Below are positions 43,913 to 50,444 of a stretch of DNA of 64,000 bases, in pieces (within the stretch, counting starts at the first letter, position 1; each line of letters opens with the position of its first letter). The DNA comes from Methanoculleus oceani. GTDB taxonomy: Archaea > Halobacteriota > Methanomicrobia > Methanomicrobiales > Methanoculleaceae. The notes beneath the pieces are model-generated. The model had not been told where the DNA came from and did no database searches. It saw nothing but the letters and a program-made list of their open reading frames with translations. The position numbers and the translations under genes were made by a program. The DNA lies in contig NZ_QFDM01000001.1 in NCBI RefSeq assembly GCF_023702065.1, forward strand, positions 124,001-188,000, written 5' to 3'.

Positions 43913-44563
43913 TCAGGCGCTGTAGTAGGTGACCTTTCGGCCCTCTTCGCTGTACTCGCCCCGGTAGGTCTCGATGTTACGCTTGTAGCCGATCCGCTCC
44001 AGAAATCCGAGGTCGCGGAGCCGCTCGCGGACCCGCATCACATCGGCCTCGTCCGCCCAGTCCCGGGTGTAGACGTAGATGACCGACCGCTCGTCACGCG
44101 AGTCCGGGTTCGGTTTGGCGGTGCTGACCTTCGCGGATATCCCGAGCGACCCCTTCACCGTCTCGTCCCGGACCTTCCTCCACGCCTCGTCCACCTCGTC
44201 CGCGGGGACGAATATGAGCCATTTCCCCACCTGTTCGTCGTCGAGGCCTCTCGCCGCGGGCCCGGGGGCGTCCTGGACGATCCAGTACATCCGGGTCGTC
44301 TTCGAGGGGAGGGCCCCTTCGCCCGCCTTGAGGGGTGCATAGATCGCATCGATTCCGCCGAACAGCCGGAGGAGCGCCTCGGCGAGCACCGGGTAATCCT
44401 CTTCGAACCGCTCGAAGATCTCGCGGACGTCATCTTCAAAGTCGGCCCCCTGTTCGACGAGTTCGAACAGGTACGGGCCCCGGGCATGAAGTTCACGGTT
44501 GAGGTAGACCTCAAAGATCCCGTACGCGACTTCGGCCAGGGACTCCGGATCGATCTCTGCCAT
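43913..44563 (-). CDS. DUF1917/BLES03-like protein
   Basis: A 216-aa protein. The N-terminal about 85 residues are acidic and helical (MAEIDPESLAEVAYGIFEVY). The C-terminal part (MYWIVQDAPGP, VGKWLIFVPADEVDEAWRKV, VIYVYTRDWADEADVMRVRE) resembles the BLES03/C11orf68 family, annotated in eukaryotes as a putative phosphothreonine-lyase-like fold. Function is unknown. ATG 44563 is chosen because conserved sequence starts there. The assignment comes from recalled family patterns. Confidence 0.6.
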   Translation of the reverse strand: MAEIDPESLAEVAYGIFEVYLNRELHARGPYLFELVEQGADFEDDVREIFERFEEDYPVLAEALLRLFGGIDAIYAPLKAGEGALPSKTTRMYWIVQDAPGPAARGLDDEQVGKWLIFVPADEVDEAWRKVRDETVKGSLGISAKVSTAKPNPDSRDERSVIYVYTRDWADEADVMRVRERLRDLGFLERIGYKRNIETYRGEYSEEGRKVTYYSA

Positions 44564-44606
44564 ACTTACTGGTAACCACCGGGGCGGTAAAAATGGTTTT
44601 GAAGTG

Positions 44607-45371
44607 TTACCGGCCCAATCTCTCTGCGACGAGTGCCGCGGCACGCTCCCCGGACAGAAGCATCCCCCCGAAGATAGGCCCCATGCGGCACTCCCCGGCA
44701 ACGGCATTCGCCGCCATCCCGGCAACGAAGAGGCCGGGGAAGACTTCTTTCGTGTGATCGAGGATCCGGGACTCGGCACGCTCGGCCCACATGAAACTCT
44801 CGCCCTTCACCCGGAGTTCGCCGCCTTTCTTCTCGATCATCCTGGCGATCATGGCATCGTGACCGGTCGCGTCGACGGTGCAGGTGCAGGCCACGGTGAG
44901 CGGGTCGACGTGCAGCCCGGCCATATCGACCGGCGTCCAGTTGATGACGAGGCCGCCGACCCTGCCGTCGCCCCTGACCACGACGTCCTCAACGGTGGTG
45001 AGGTTGAAGAACTCGACGCCGGCGTCGCAGGCTGCCGAGGTGAGTTTCGCGACCGCTTCCACCGATTTCGCGACGTAGTAGCCCTCCTCGAACTCCCTGT
45101 AGGCGATACCGAACCGGTCCAGGAGCCGCCGGGCTTCTTCCTGGACGACGATCCTCTGAAACATCATCCCGCCGCCCCACATGCCGCCGCCGATGCTGAG
45201 TTTCTTCTCGATGAGTGCGCACGAGACGCCCCGCTCCCCGAGGAGCGCGGCACAGGCGAGCCCCGAGGGGCCCCCGCCGATGACGGCGGCGTCCATCTCG
45301 AGGTGGTCGATGAATGCCCGGTGCTGCTCCTCGAGAATGGCCCTGCTGATGGTCACTTCGTTCAGCGTCAT
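44607..45371 (-). CDS. thi4: Thiamine thiazole synthase / ribose-1,5-bisphosphate isomerase-type Thi4
   Basis: Builds the thiazole moiety of thiamine from NAD and glycine, 254 aa. It has FAD/NAD binding VIGGGPSGLACAALLGERG, then KKLSIGGGMWGGGMMF and the C-terminal GLFVAGMAANAVAGECRMGPIFGGML. The residue that in fungal Thi4 is the suicide sulphur-donor Cys is His here (DATGHDAMIA), as in Methanocaldococcus. That makes it a true catalyst using external sulphide. I start it at MTLNEVTISRAI (45371); an upstream ATG at 45401 is in frame. Confidence 0.92.
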   Translation of the reverse strand: MTLNEVTISRAILEEQHRAFIDHLEMDAAVIGGGPSGLACAALLGERGVSCALIEKKLSIGGGMWGGGMMFQRIVVQEEARRLLDRFGIAYREFEEGYYVAKSVEAVAKLTSAACDAGVEFFNLTTVEDVVVRGDGRVGGLVINWTPVDMAGLHVDPLTVACTCTVDATGHDAMIARMIEKKGGELRVKGESFMWAERAESRILDHTKEVFPGLFVAGMAANAVAGECRMGPIFGGMLLSGERAAALVAERLGR

Positions 45372-45510
45372 CGGTTCTAATGTATATCGCCCCGGTGTCA
45401 TAAGGACACTGGCATACGGTGGAAACGCACCGGATCGCGGTTCAAACGGGAACGCTCAGGGAGTTTCCGGCGTACATCTTAATATCGATCCGGTCCAATA
45501 GATCTTCGTC

Positions 45511-46392
45511 ATGAAGTGGACGCGCGACTTCGGTCTCACGATGAGGATGCTTTTGACGTCGTTCCTGCTCCTCATAGTCTACCTGATCTTTCTGGGCATC
45601 CTTTCGGCCCTGGGATTCGGCTTTGAGTTCCTTCTCTTGGTAGCTGCCGGCATGGCATTCGTTCAGTACTTCTTCTCGGACAAACTGGTCCTCTGGAGTA
45701 CCGGCACGCGTATCGTCGGGGAGGACGAATATCCCGAGCTGCACCGGATAGTCCAGCGCCTCGCTACCGAGGCGGATCTCCCCATGCCGAAGATCGGGAT
45801 CATGCAGTCACCCGTCCCCAACGCGTTTGCCACCGGGCGGAACCACAAGAACGCCGTGGTTGCCGTCACCGACTCGATCATGCGGACGCTCAACCGCGAG
45901 GAACTCGAAGCGGTGCTCGCTCACGAGCTCTCGCACGTGAAGAACCGGGACATGCTCACCCTGACGGTGGCGAGTTTCCTCTCGATGCTCGCGTTCCTGA
46001 TCATGCGGAACTGGCTCTTTATCGGCCTCTTCGGCCGACGGGACAGCAACGGAGGCGCATTGATCCTGGTCTTCATCGCCTCGATCCTCGTCTGGGTGGT
46101 GAGCACCCTCCTCATCCGGGCGCTCTCCCGCTACCGGGAGTTCGCGGCGGACCGGGGCAGCGCCGCCCTGACCGGCAACCCGAGGGCACTCATCTCCGCT
46201 CTCCAGAAGATCAGCGGGCGGATGGATTACATCCCGGCAGAGAAGAAACAGGAAGTGGAGGGGGCAAACGCCTTCTTCATCATCCCCGCCCTCTCGGGGA
46301 ACACCCTGATGGAGCTCTTCTCCACGCACCCGCCGCTGGAGAAGCGGGTGGCCGCCCTCGAGGAGCTGCAGGCGGAGATGCGTGGATACTGA
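45511..46392 (+). CDS. htpX: Zinc metalloprotease HtpX
   Basis: Membrane-bound M48 peptidase for quality control of membrane proteins, 293 aa. Two N-terminal transmembrane segments (about residues 12-50) precede the zinc motif EAVLAHELSHVKNRD near residue 135 and two more membrane segments. The third ligand is in RYREFAADRGSA. A TATA-like CTTAATATC lies about 28 nt before the ATG. Confidence 0.94.
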   Translation: MKWTRDFGLTMRMLLTSFLLLIVYLIFLGILSALGFGFEFLLLVAAGMAFVQYFFSDKLVLWSTGTRIVGEDEYPELHRIVQRLATEADLPMPKIGIMQSPVPNAFATGRNHKNAVVAVTDSIMRTLNREELEAVLAHELSHVKNRDMLTLTVASFLSMLAFLIMRNWLFIGLFGRRDSNGGALILVFIASILVWVVSTLLIRALSRYREFAADRGSAALTGNPRALISALQKISGRMDYIPAEKKQEVEGANAFFIIPALSGNTLMELFSTHPPLEKRVAALEELQAEMRGY

Positions 46393-46463
46393 ACCCGGCC
46401 GGGTTCTCTCCACCCAATATTTAATATTCAGCACGGCCTATCTATGTAGGCATACCGTGCATT

Positions 46464-46534
46464 GCATCGATGGTCTAGTGGTATGACTTTGGCCTTCCAA
46501 GCCAATAGCCCGGGTTCAATTCCCGGTCGATGCA
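46464..46534 (+). tRNA. tRNA-Gly (TCC)
   Basis: The acceptor stem GCATCGA pairs with TCGATGC, with discriminator A at 46534. The D arm has GTCTAGTGGTAT. The anticodon stem TTGGC/GCCAA encloses loop CTTCCAA with anticodon TCC. The T arm is CCCGGGTTCAATTCCCGG. CCA is not encoded. An AT-rich promoter (ATATTTAATATT, about 46420) lies upstream. Confidence 0.95.
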
Positions 46535-46536
46535 TG

Positions 46537-46610
46537 GGGCTCGTGGTCTAGCTGGTTATGACGTCGCCTTCACACGGCGGAGGTCTCGAGTTCGAATCTC
46601 GACGAGCCCA
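46537..46610 (+). tRNA. tRNA-Val (CAC), site of an integrated element
   Basis: The acceptor stem GGGCTCG pairs with CGAGCCC, with discriminator A at 46610. The anticodon loop TTCACAC gives CAC between TCGCC and GGCGG. The T arm is CTCGAGTTCGAATCTCGAG-like. It starts 2 nt after tRNA-Gly and is probably co-transcribed. Its 3' half is read antisense by the integrase-like frame at 46556-46759, which marks it as an attachment site. Confidence 0.95.
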
Positions 46611-46759
46611 TCATTAACGACTTCTTTTGGCGTTAAAACGAGACAATCGCGGCCCATCCCTGTTCTGGCGTTATTCACAAGCGCATCTATCAAACGGGAT
46701 GCGTTGTTCGTGTTGTTCCTCAACCATTCTAACGTTTCAGGCGACAACGTGAGATGCAT
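46556..46759 (-). pseudogene. Integrase-like N-terminal fragment reading into tRNA-Val (integration scar)
   Basis: A 67-codon frame with a good ribosome binding site (AAGGAG, 4 nt before ATG 46759). The first about 50 residues (MHLTLSPETLEWLRNNTNN, ASRLIDALVNNARTG) look like a small ribbon-helix-helix-type domain. The last part (GLVEIRTRDLRRVKATS) is the antisense translation of tRNA-Val. Archaeal SSV-type integrases carry the attachment site inside their gene, so integration leaves such an int(N) piece beside the tRNA. No int(C) half or duplicated tRNA end was found in the window. Confidence 0.55.
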
Positions 46760-46840
46760 TTGACTCCTTAATCTCTTTGCATGTACCTTATATTGCCTAT
46801 GGAGGGCGGGATTAAGATAGGGTGGCAATTAAGGCATAGA

Positions 46841-46854
46841 TATATATATTATAA
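46841..46854 (+). promoter_or_regulatory. TATA box for the cysteine-rich peptide gene
   Basis: TATATATATTATAA is centred about 34 nt before ATG 46882, implying a short leader. It is one of the strongest TATA elements in the window. Confidence 0.55.
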
Positions 46855-46881
46855 TGACACGGGCCACGATTGGTGTGAGAG

Positions 46882-47121
46882 ATGGTCGATGGTGAAATGT
46901 CTTCAGGGATAAGAGAATTGATAGTTGAAGAAATAACAAGGGCAGTGCTTGAGAGATTACCAGCTGAAGGATTAGAAAGACTAGCTGGAGAATTCGAACT
47001 CTTTGAATATAATTGTACGGGAAGCGGATTCACCTGCGGGCAGAGATATGTATGTAACGCAAAAGGGCATTCATGCAAAGGAGTATTTGATTGCATGCAG
47101 AGTTTCGTTTGGAGGAAGTAG
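46882..47121 (+). CDS. Cysteine-rich RiPP-type precursor peptide (intact copy)
   Basis: A 79-aa peptide with two parts. Residues about 6-40 form an acidic, helical leader (IRELIVEEITRAVLERL). Residues 41-79 form a core with five cysteines at 45, 52, 58, 65 and 71, spaced regularly as C-x6-C-x5-C-x6-C-x5-C. Gly, Thr, Tyr and Lys lie between them and the end is SFVWRK. There is no signal peptide or membrane segment. The leader pattern recurs in two decayed copies beside the radical SAM maturase (47141-47387 and 48634-48821), which strongly suggests it is the maturase substrate. The modification type (thioether, as in sactipeptides or ranthipeptides) is inference. Confidence 0.75.
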   Translation: MVDGEMSSGIRELIVEEITRAVLERLPAEGLERLAGEFELFEYNCTGSGFTCGQRYVCNAKGHSCKGVFDCMQSFVWRK

Positions 47122-47140
47122 GACCTTGATTGCTCGATAA

Positions 47141-47387
47141 CAAGATCAAATCATATCATATGGCGAAAAATCTGAATCAGTAAATGATCTGTCTCAGGAA
47201 ATCCATGAAAAGATCGTGAGACGTTTAGCCTAAAGCAAGAAAGCGGATAACCACACTACTACCACTGTGAAGTCAAGGATACACATATGGAACCGATTAT
47301 AGGTGTATTAAAGGTGAACACTCTTGTGCTAATCATTTTATAGTGAGGCACTTTTGTAGTAAGGTGTTGCATAAGCACTGGAGATAA
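47141..47387 (+). pseudogene. Decayed second precursor peptide upstream of the maturase
   Basis: The frame starting after the TAA at 47138-47140 reads GEKSESVNDLSQEIHEKIVRR then stops at 47232; it resembles the leader of the intact peptide. A different frame, open from 47271 to TAA 47385-47387, reads YTYGTDYRCIKGEHSC then ANHFIVRHFCSKVLHKHWR. That is the same core type as FTCGQRYVCNAKGHSC and its tail. No in-frame ATG joins the two, so at least one frameshift and start loss are needed. The core stop lies 1 nt before the maturase ATG. Confidence 0.5.
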
Positions 47388-47388
47388 A

Positions 47389-48600
47389 ATGGAGGATAAA
47401 TTTAGTGATCTGGTACAGCAAAATCTATTTTCCGAATCACCAGATATTCCATATTTAAAGAGTATAATAGAATCCAATTTAGAATTAAATTCGGAAGATA
47501 CAAATGAACTTATCTATAGTATTACATTAAAATTAAATTCATCTCTCTTTCCACCCGTAACTGGCATAGAATTAATTTTAACAGAAGGATGCAATCTTGC
47601 GTGTTCTTATTGCTTTGAGAAGGATATGGCAGGACATAGTAAAATGCCAAGAAATATCGCTGCTAAAGCGATAGATTTATTGATCGATTATTCGAATGAT
47701 TGTTCAGAATTGCATATAACTTACTTTGGTGGAGAGCCTCTACTTAATTACTCTGTTATGCGATATATTACAGAATACGCCCAAGAGCAATCATCATTAC
47801 GAAATAAATCAATCAATTTCAATATGACTACCAATGGCACATTATTAAACCGCTCAATTGTCGAATATTTATCCAGCAACAAAATAAAAGTATTAGTGAG
47901 CGTTGATGGACTTAGAAGGACGCACGATAAACATCGAAAAGATAAAAATGGCAATGGGACATTTGATCGTGTCTATAAAAACCTTAAACTGCTAAAAGAA
48001 AAGCAGCCGTGGATTGGCATTAAGATGACCATTATGCCTATTGAATGCAAATATCTATTCGATGATGTCATAAATTTATATAATATGGGTGTAAACCAGT
48101 TTCTTATTGGTCCGGCAACTGGAGTAAGTTGGTCAGCTCAGACCATAAACACCTATTTATCACAATTAGAAAAGCTTTATGAGTGGTATTTCAGTTATCC
48201 TCGATCAGATTTAAGAATCAATGAGTTCGACGAAATAGAGAATAAGCCTTTCTTTGGGTGTCATGCAGGTAGAACAAATATTGCAGTAGGCATAGATGGA
48301 CAAATTTCACCATGTTCAAAGATACTAGCCATAAATAATACCAATCTTTTATCCAAATTAGGGAATGTCTACCTCGGTTTAACAAATTTTAAAAACCGAT
48401 TGAGATTAAATGAATGTTCGGAACTTCATGTAGAATGCGAGCGCATGGGCATATCAGAAGAATATCGAGGGGGCTGTTATGCAAGTAATTATTATGAAAC
48501 TGGAAGTCTATTTATTCCCAGTATGAAGGATCATAACTTCGATAAAGCACGACACTCACTTTCAGAAAAATTTCAACAATTAAAAAGAATTACTAATTGA
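47389..48600 (+). CDS. Radical SAM peptide maturase with SPASM-like C-terminus
   Basis: A 403-aa radical SAM enzyme that probably modifies the adjacent cysteine-rich peptides. The SAM cluster motif is EGCNLACSYCFEKD (C68, C72, C75), followed by TYFGGEPLLN and MTTNGTLL. The C-terminal region has a SPASM-like set: C291, C309 in GQISPCSK, then C343, C350 and C363 in YRGGCYASNYYETG. Two cysteines of the canonical CxxCx5Cx3C block are replaced (M353 and about R360), so the auxiliary cluster may be unusual. Codon use is strongly AT-rich, unlike the flanks, indicating transfer. ATG 47389 follows TGGAGATAAA. Confidence 0.88.
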   Translation: MEDKFSDLVQQNLFSESPDIPYLKSIIESNLELNSEDTNELIYSITLKLNSSLFPPVTGIELILTEGCNLACSYCFEKDMAGHSKMPRNIAAKAIDLLIDYSNDCSELHITYFGGEPLLNYSVMRYITEYAQEQSSLRNKSINFNMTTNGTLLNRSIVEYLSSNKIKVLVSVDGLRRTHDKHRKDKNGNGTFDRVYKNLKLLKEKQPWIGIKMTIMPIECKYLFDDVINLYNMGVNQFLIGPATGVSWSAQTINTYLSQLEKLYEWYFSYPRSDLRINEFDEIENKPFFGCHAGRTNIAVGIDGQISPCSKILAINNTNLLSKLGNVYLGLTNFKNRLRLNECSELHVECERMGISEEYRGGCYASNYYETGSLFIPSMKDHNFDKARHSLSEKFQQLKRITN

Positions 48601-48633
48601 TATAGCAAAATATCAGTGGGGGTGGGAAGTTAT

Positions 48634-48821
48634 ATGGATTCGGATGTAGAAGAAATCAGCGAGAATTTGGAGGTACTTATTGAGGAAATTACTCAAGAAG
48701 TCCTCGAACAAACATCTGCTTGCAGAAGCGATATAATTTAGCAAGAAAATGCCCAAATAACCAAAATTACAGACATCTCGGTGATTATACATGTCCCAAG
48801 GGCAAGACGTACGAATGCTAG
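48634..48821 (+). pseudogene. Frameshifted third precursor peptide downstream of the maturase
   Basis: ATG 48634, preceded by GGGGGTGGGAAG, starts MDSDVEEISENLEVLIEEIT then QEVLEQTSACRSDII and stops at 48741. The leader part LIEEITQEVLEQ closely matches LIVEEITRAVLERL of the intact peptide. In the frame at 48729 the sequence continues YNLARKCPNNQNYRHLGDYT then CPKGKTYEC and a TAG at 48819-48821, a plausible cysteine core. A single -1 shift near 48700-48730 would join them. It may be a broken gene or, less likely, a programmed shift. Confidence 0.5.
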
Positions 48822-49034
48822 GTAAAAAAAACATGCCTGCCTAGGAATGTTTGTTTGTGCCAGCGTACATAGTTGAAGACGGTAGTTGCAGCATCGGTGA
48901 GATGATTATACGCCTCGATGATATCCTTCCGTCTCCGGGACTGTCCTGTCCTTCCCTGACTTCTTGATTTGTATCTTCCGTCTCCAGCTCTCCAGCCTCC
49001 GAATGTGATCCCGGAGTAACTACTTCTTTTCTCC
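48822..49034. other. Degenerate sequence between the peptide island and the small orphan gene
   Basis: The base composition returns from AT-rich to GC-rich here. On the minus strand a frame contains DIIEAYNHLTDAATTVFNYVRW, which looks protein-like but has no start and belongs to no family I recognise. It may be the end of a broken mobile-element gene. Confidence 0.3.
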
Positions 49035-49256
49035 TCACGAAACACCCGAGATAGGATCGCAGTCTGCCTCCCCTGTGGCGGCCACTACCTCTTCCACACA
49101 CTCCGCCGGGATGCCGTAGAGGGCTGAGGTCTCCTCGACGATCTGTCGGCGGGGGATACCGTCGCGGAGCATGGCGGCAACGGTTCGCTTGAGGTCGTGC
49201 GTGATCTCCTCACCTTCATACGTTCCGTTCACGCGGGCGTATTTGAGCGTGCTCAT
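49035..49256 (-). CDS. Small protein of unknown function
   Basis: A 73-aa acidic, helical protein starting MSTLKYARVNGTYEGEEITH, with a C-terminal helix pair (RRQIVEETSALYGIPAECVEEVVAA). ATG 49256 is preceded by GGGAGGGG at about 9 nt. I do not recognise a family. The ribosome binding site sits exactly where an Orc1/Cdc6-like reading frame ends, so this gene was probably joined to that relic by a rearrangement. Confidence 0.5.
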   Translation of the reverse strand: MSTLKYARVNGTYEGEEITHDLKRTVAAMLRDGIPRRQIVEETSALYGIPAECVEEVVAATGEADCDPISGVS

Positions 49257-49260
49257 ACTC

Positions 49261-49380
49261 GCGCCCCTCCCGCCGGGTGAGTTCCCCGGCCAGGGCATCG
49301 CGGTGGTGGAGATATCCGACAGGACGGTTCGTGGGCTCGAAGGTGCCAGGGTCGCGAAAGAGGATCTGCTCATGGTGGAG
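49261..49380 (-). pseudogene. N-terminal relic of an Orc1/Cdc6 replication initiator
   Basis: The minus-strand frame reads LHHEQILFRDPGTFEPTNRP then VGYLHHRDALAGELT. This resembles the start of archaeal Orc1/Cdc6 proteins (LFRDP-x-F-x-P-x-Y-x-P-x-x-x-x-HRD). The Walker A and the rest are absent. The frame continues upstream without a stop, but only this segment looks coding. Integrated archaeal plasmids and viruses often carry such genes. Confidence 0.45.
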
Positions 49381-49505
49381 AACAGGCGAGCGTGTCGTGG
49401 CTGAGTCTGGAAAGGGGCTGCTAAATGCGAACCGTGCGCGGTTGAAAGCGAGCGGGATGCGAAGACCGCAACCGCTGACTCCCAACGAAATGTTGGGGCA
49501 GGAAT

Positions 49506-49841
49506 TTATTCCGCCTGCAGGATCCCGATGATCCGATCGATGACCGATGTGACGGTCTGGTCGTTGAGACGGCCGGCTCGATAAAGAATCAGATCGACGC
49601 TGGCAGAAAAGAGCCGGTTTGGCCGGATGTTGCTCGGTTTGTGGAGCGTACCCTCTGCAAAATTCACGTCGGTGATACCAACGGCATAACGATCCCGGAT
49701 CTGCTGGCTCGTGATCTGGCAGAGGATGACATCGTCCCCACCGGGCGCCGCAACGACAAGAGCCGGGCGCCGTTTCACGGTTGAGAGATCGGAGAAGGGA
49801 AACGGTACAACGACAACATCGCCCTTCACAAATCGCTCCAC
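49506..49841 (-). CDS. PemK/MazF-type toxin
   Basis: A 111-aa endoribonuclease toxin. The start MERFVKGDVVVVPFPFSDLS, followed by KRRPALVVA and LCQITSQQIRD, is the MazF/PemK core; KPSNIRPNRLFSAS is the conserved second half. It overlaps the antitoxin gene by 16 nt, with the antitoxin first. It would cut mRNA if the antitoxin were lost. Confidence 0.88.
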   Translation of the reverse strand: MERFVKGDVVVVPFPFSDLSTVKRRPALVVAAPGGDDVILCQITSQQIRDRYAVGITDVNFAEGTLHKPSNIRPNRLFSASVDLILYRAGRLNDQTVTSVIDRIIGILQAE

Positions 49842-50023
49842 GCCTCTTCCTCCTCGGGCCGGAGCCAGTCTTTCCGGAGCACAGGCTCGCTCGCGAGGGC
49901 GGTGTCCGGGGCAGCCTTCCGGCGCCGGGACTTGAGGAACCGGATGAAATCGAGCACCTCACCGTACGTCCGGGGCGGAAGGTCGCTCAACTCACTGATG
50001 ATCTCCTCTTTTACGTGCGTCAT
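49826..50023 (-). CDS. Antitoxin, DUF2281-like
   Basis: A 65-aa antitoxin partner of the MazF-type toxin. It begins MTHVKEEIISELSDLPPRTY and has the typical GEVLDFIRFLKSRR helix, followed by a flexible toxin-binding tail ending RPEEEEAWSDL. ATG 50023 follows GGTG. It is upstream of and overlaps the toxin, as expected. Confidence 0.8.
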   Translation of the reverse strand: MTHVKEEIISELSDLPPRTYGEVLDFIRFLKSRRRKAAPDTALASEPVLRKDWLRPEEEEAWSDL

Positions 50024-50444
50024 GACACCTTCACCTCTGCGGTATAAGATCCTCTGGTGCTTCAATCTACATATCTCTGTCTGAAGAGGAGTTGTTACCA
50101 GGGCGAGCTAGCCCCGGCACTGAGAAAAGGTGCGGGTTGCGACTCGCGACAGTTCATCAGAACCGGAGCGGGAGAAGACCGAAGATCTTCGAGCGAGGAT
50201 TTTGAGGCACGGTTACGGGCGCTGGGGGGCCGATGGGGTCGCCGGCAGCGTGGTGGCGGTGCTGGTGAAGGTGCTCGGTGGGGGATAAGGCAGTGTAAGA
50301 GGGCTCCCAATGCCCGACCAGAACCACCACCCCACCCTCCCCGAACGCCCACACACCCAATTGACACCCCAGGCAAATCAAGAGGTTCCCGTGAACATTT
50401 CAAAACCCCTTTCACGCTGCACGCAAGAATCCTGTACACGTACC
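50024..50444. other. Gene-poor gap between the antitoxin and the DUF2314-like gene
   Basis: About 420 bp. A short AT-rich segment holds the antitoxin promoter (GCGGTATAAGATCC on the plus strand, minus-strand TTATACCGC, about 50038-50047). The middle is GC-rich, with G-runs (50224-50284) and a C-rich stretch CACCACCCCACCCTCCCC (50322-50339). Open frames are present but show no conserved pattern. Confidence 0.4.

Noticed and set aside
46556-46828. A 90-aa protein starting at 46828
   Set aside because: The first 23 codons lack conserved features; the ribosome binding site supports ATG 46759. Its C-terminus is antisense tRNA, so it is treated as an integration fragment, not a normal gene.
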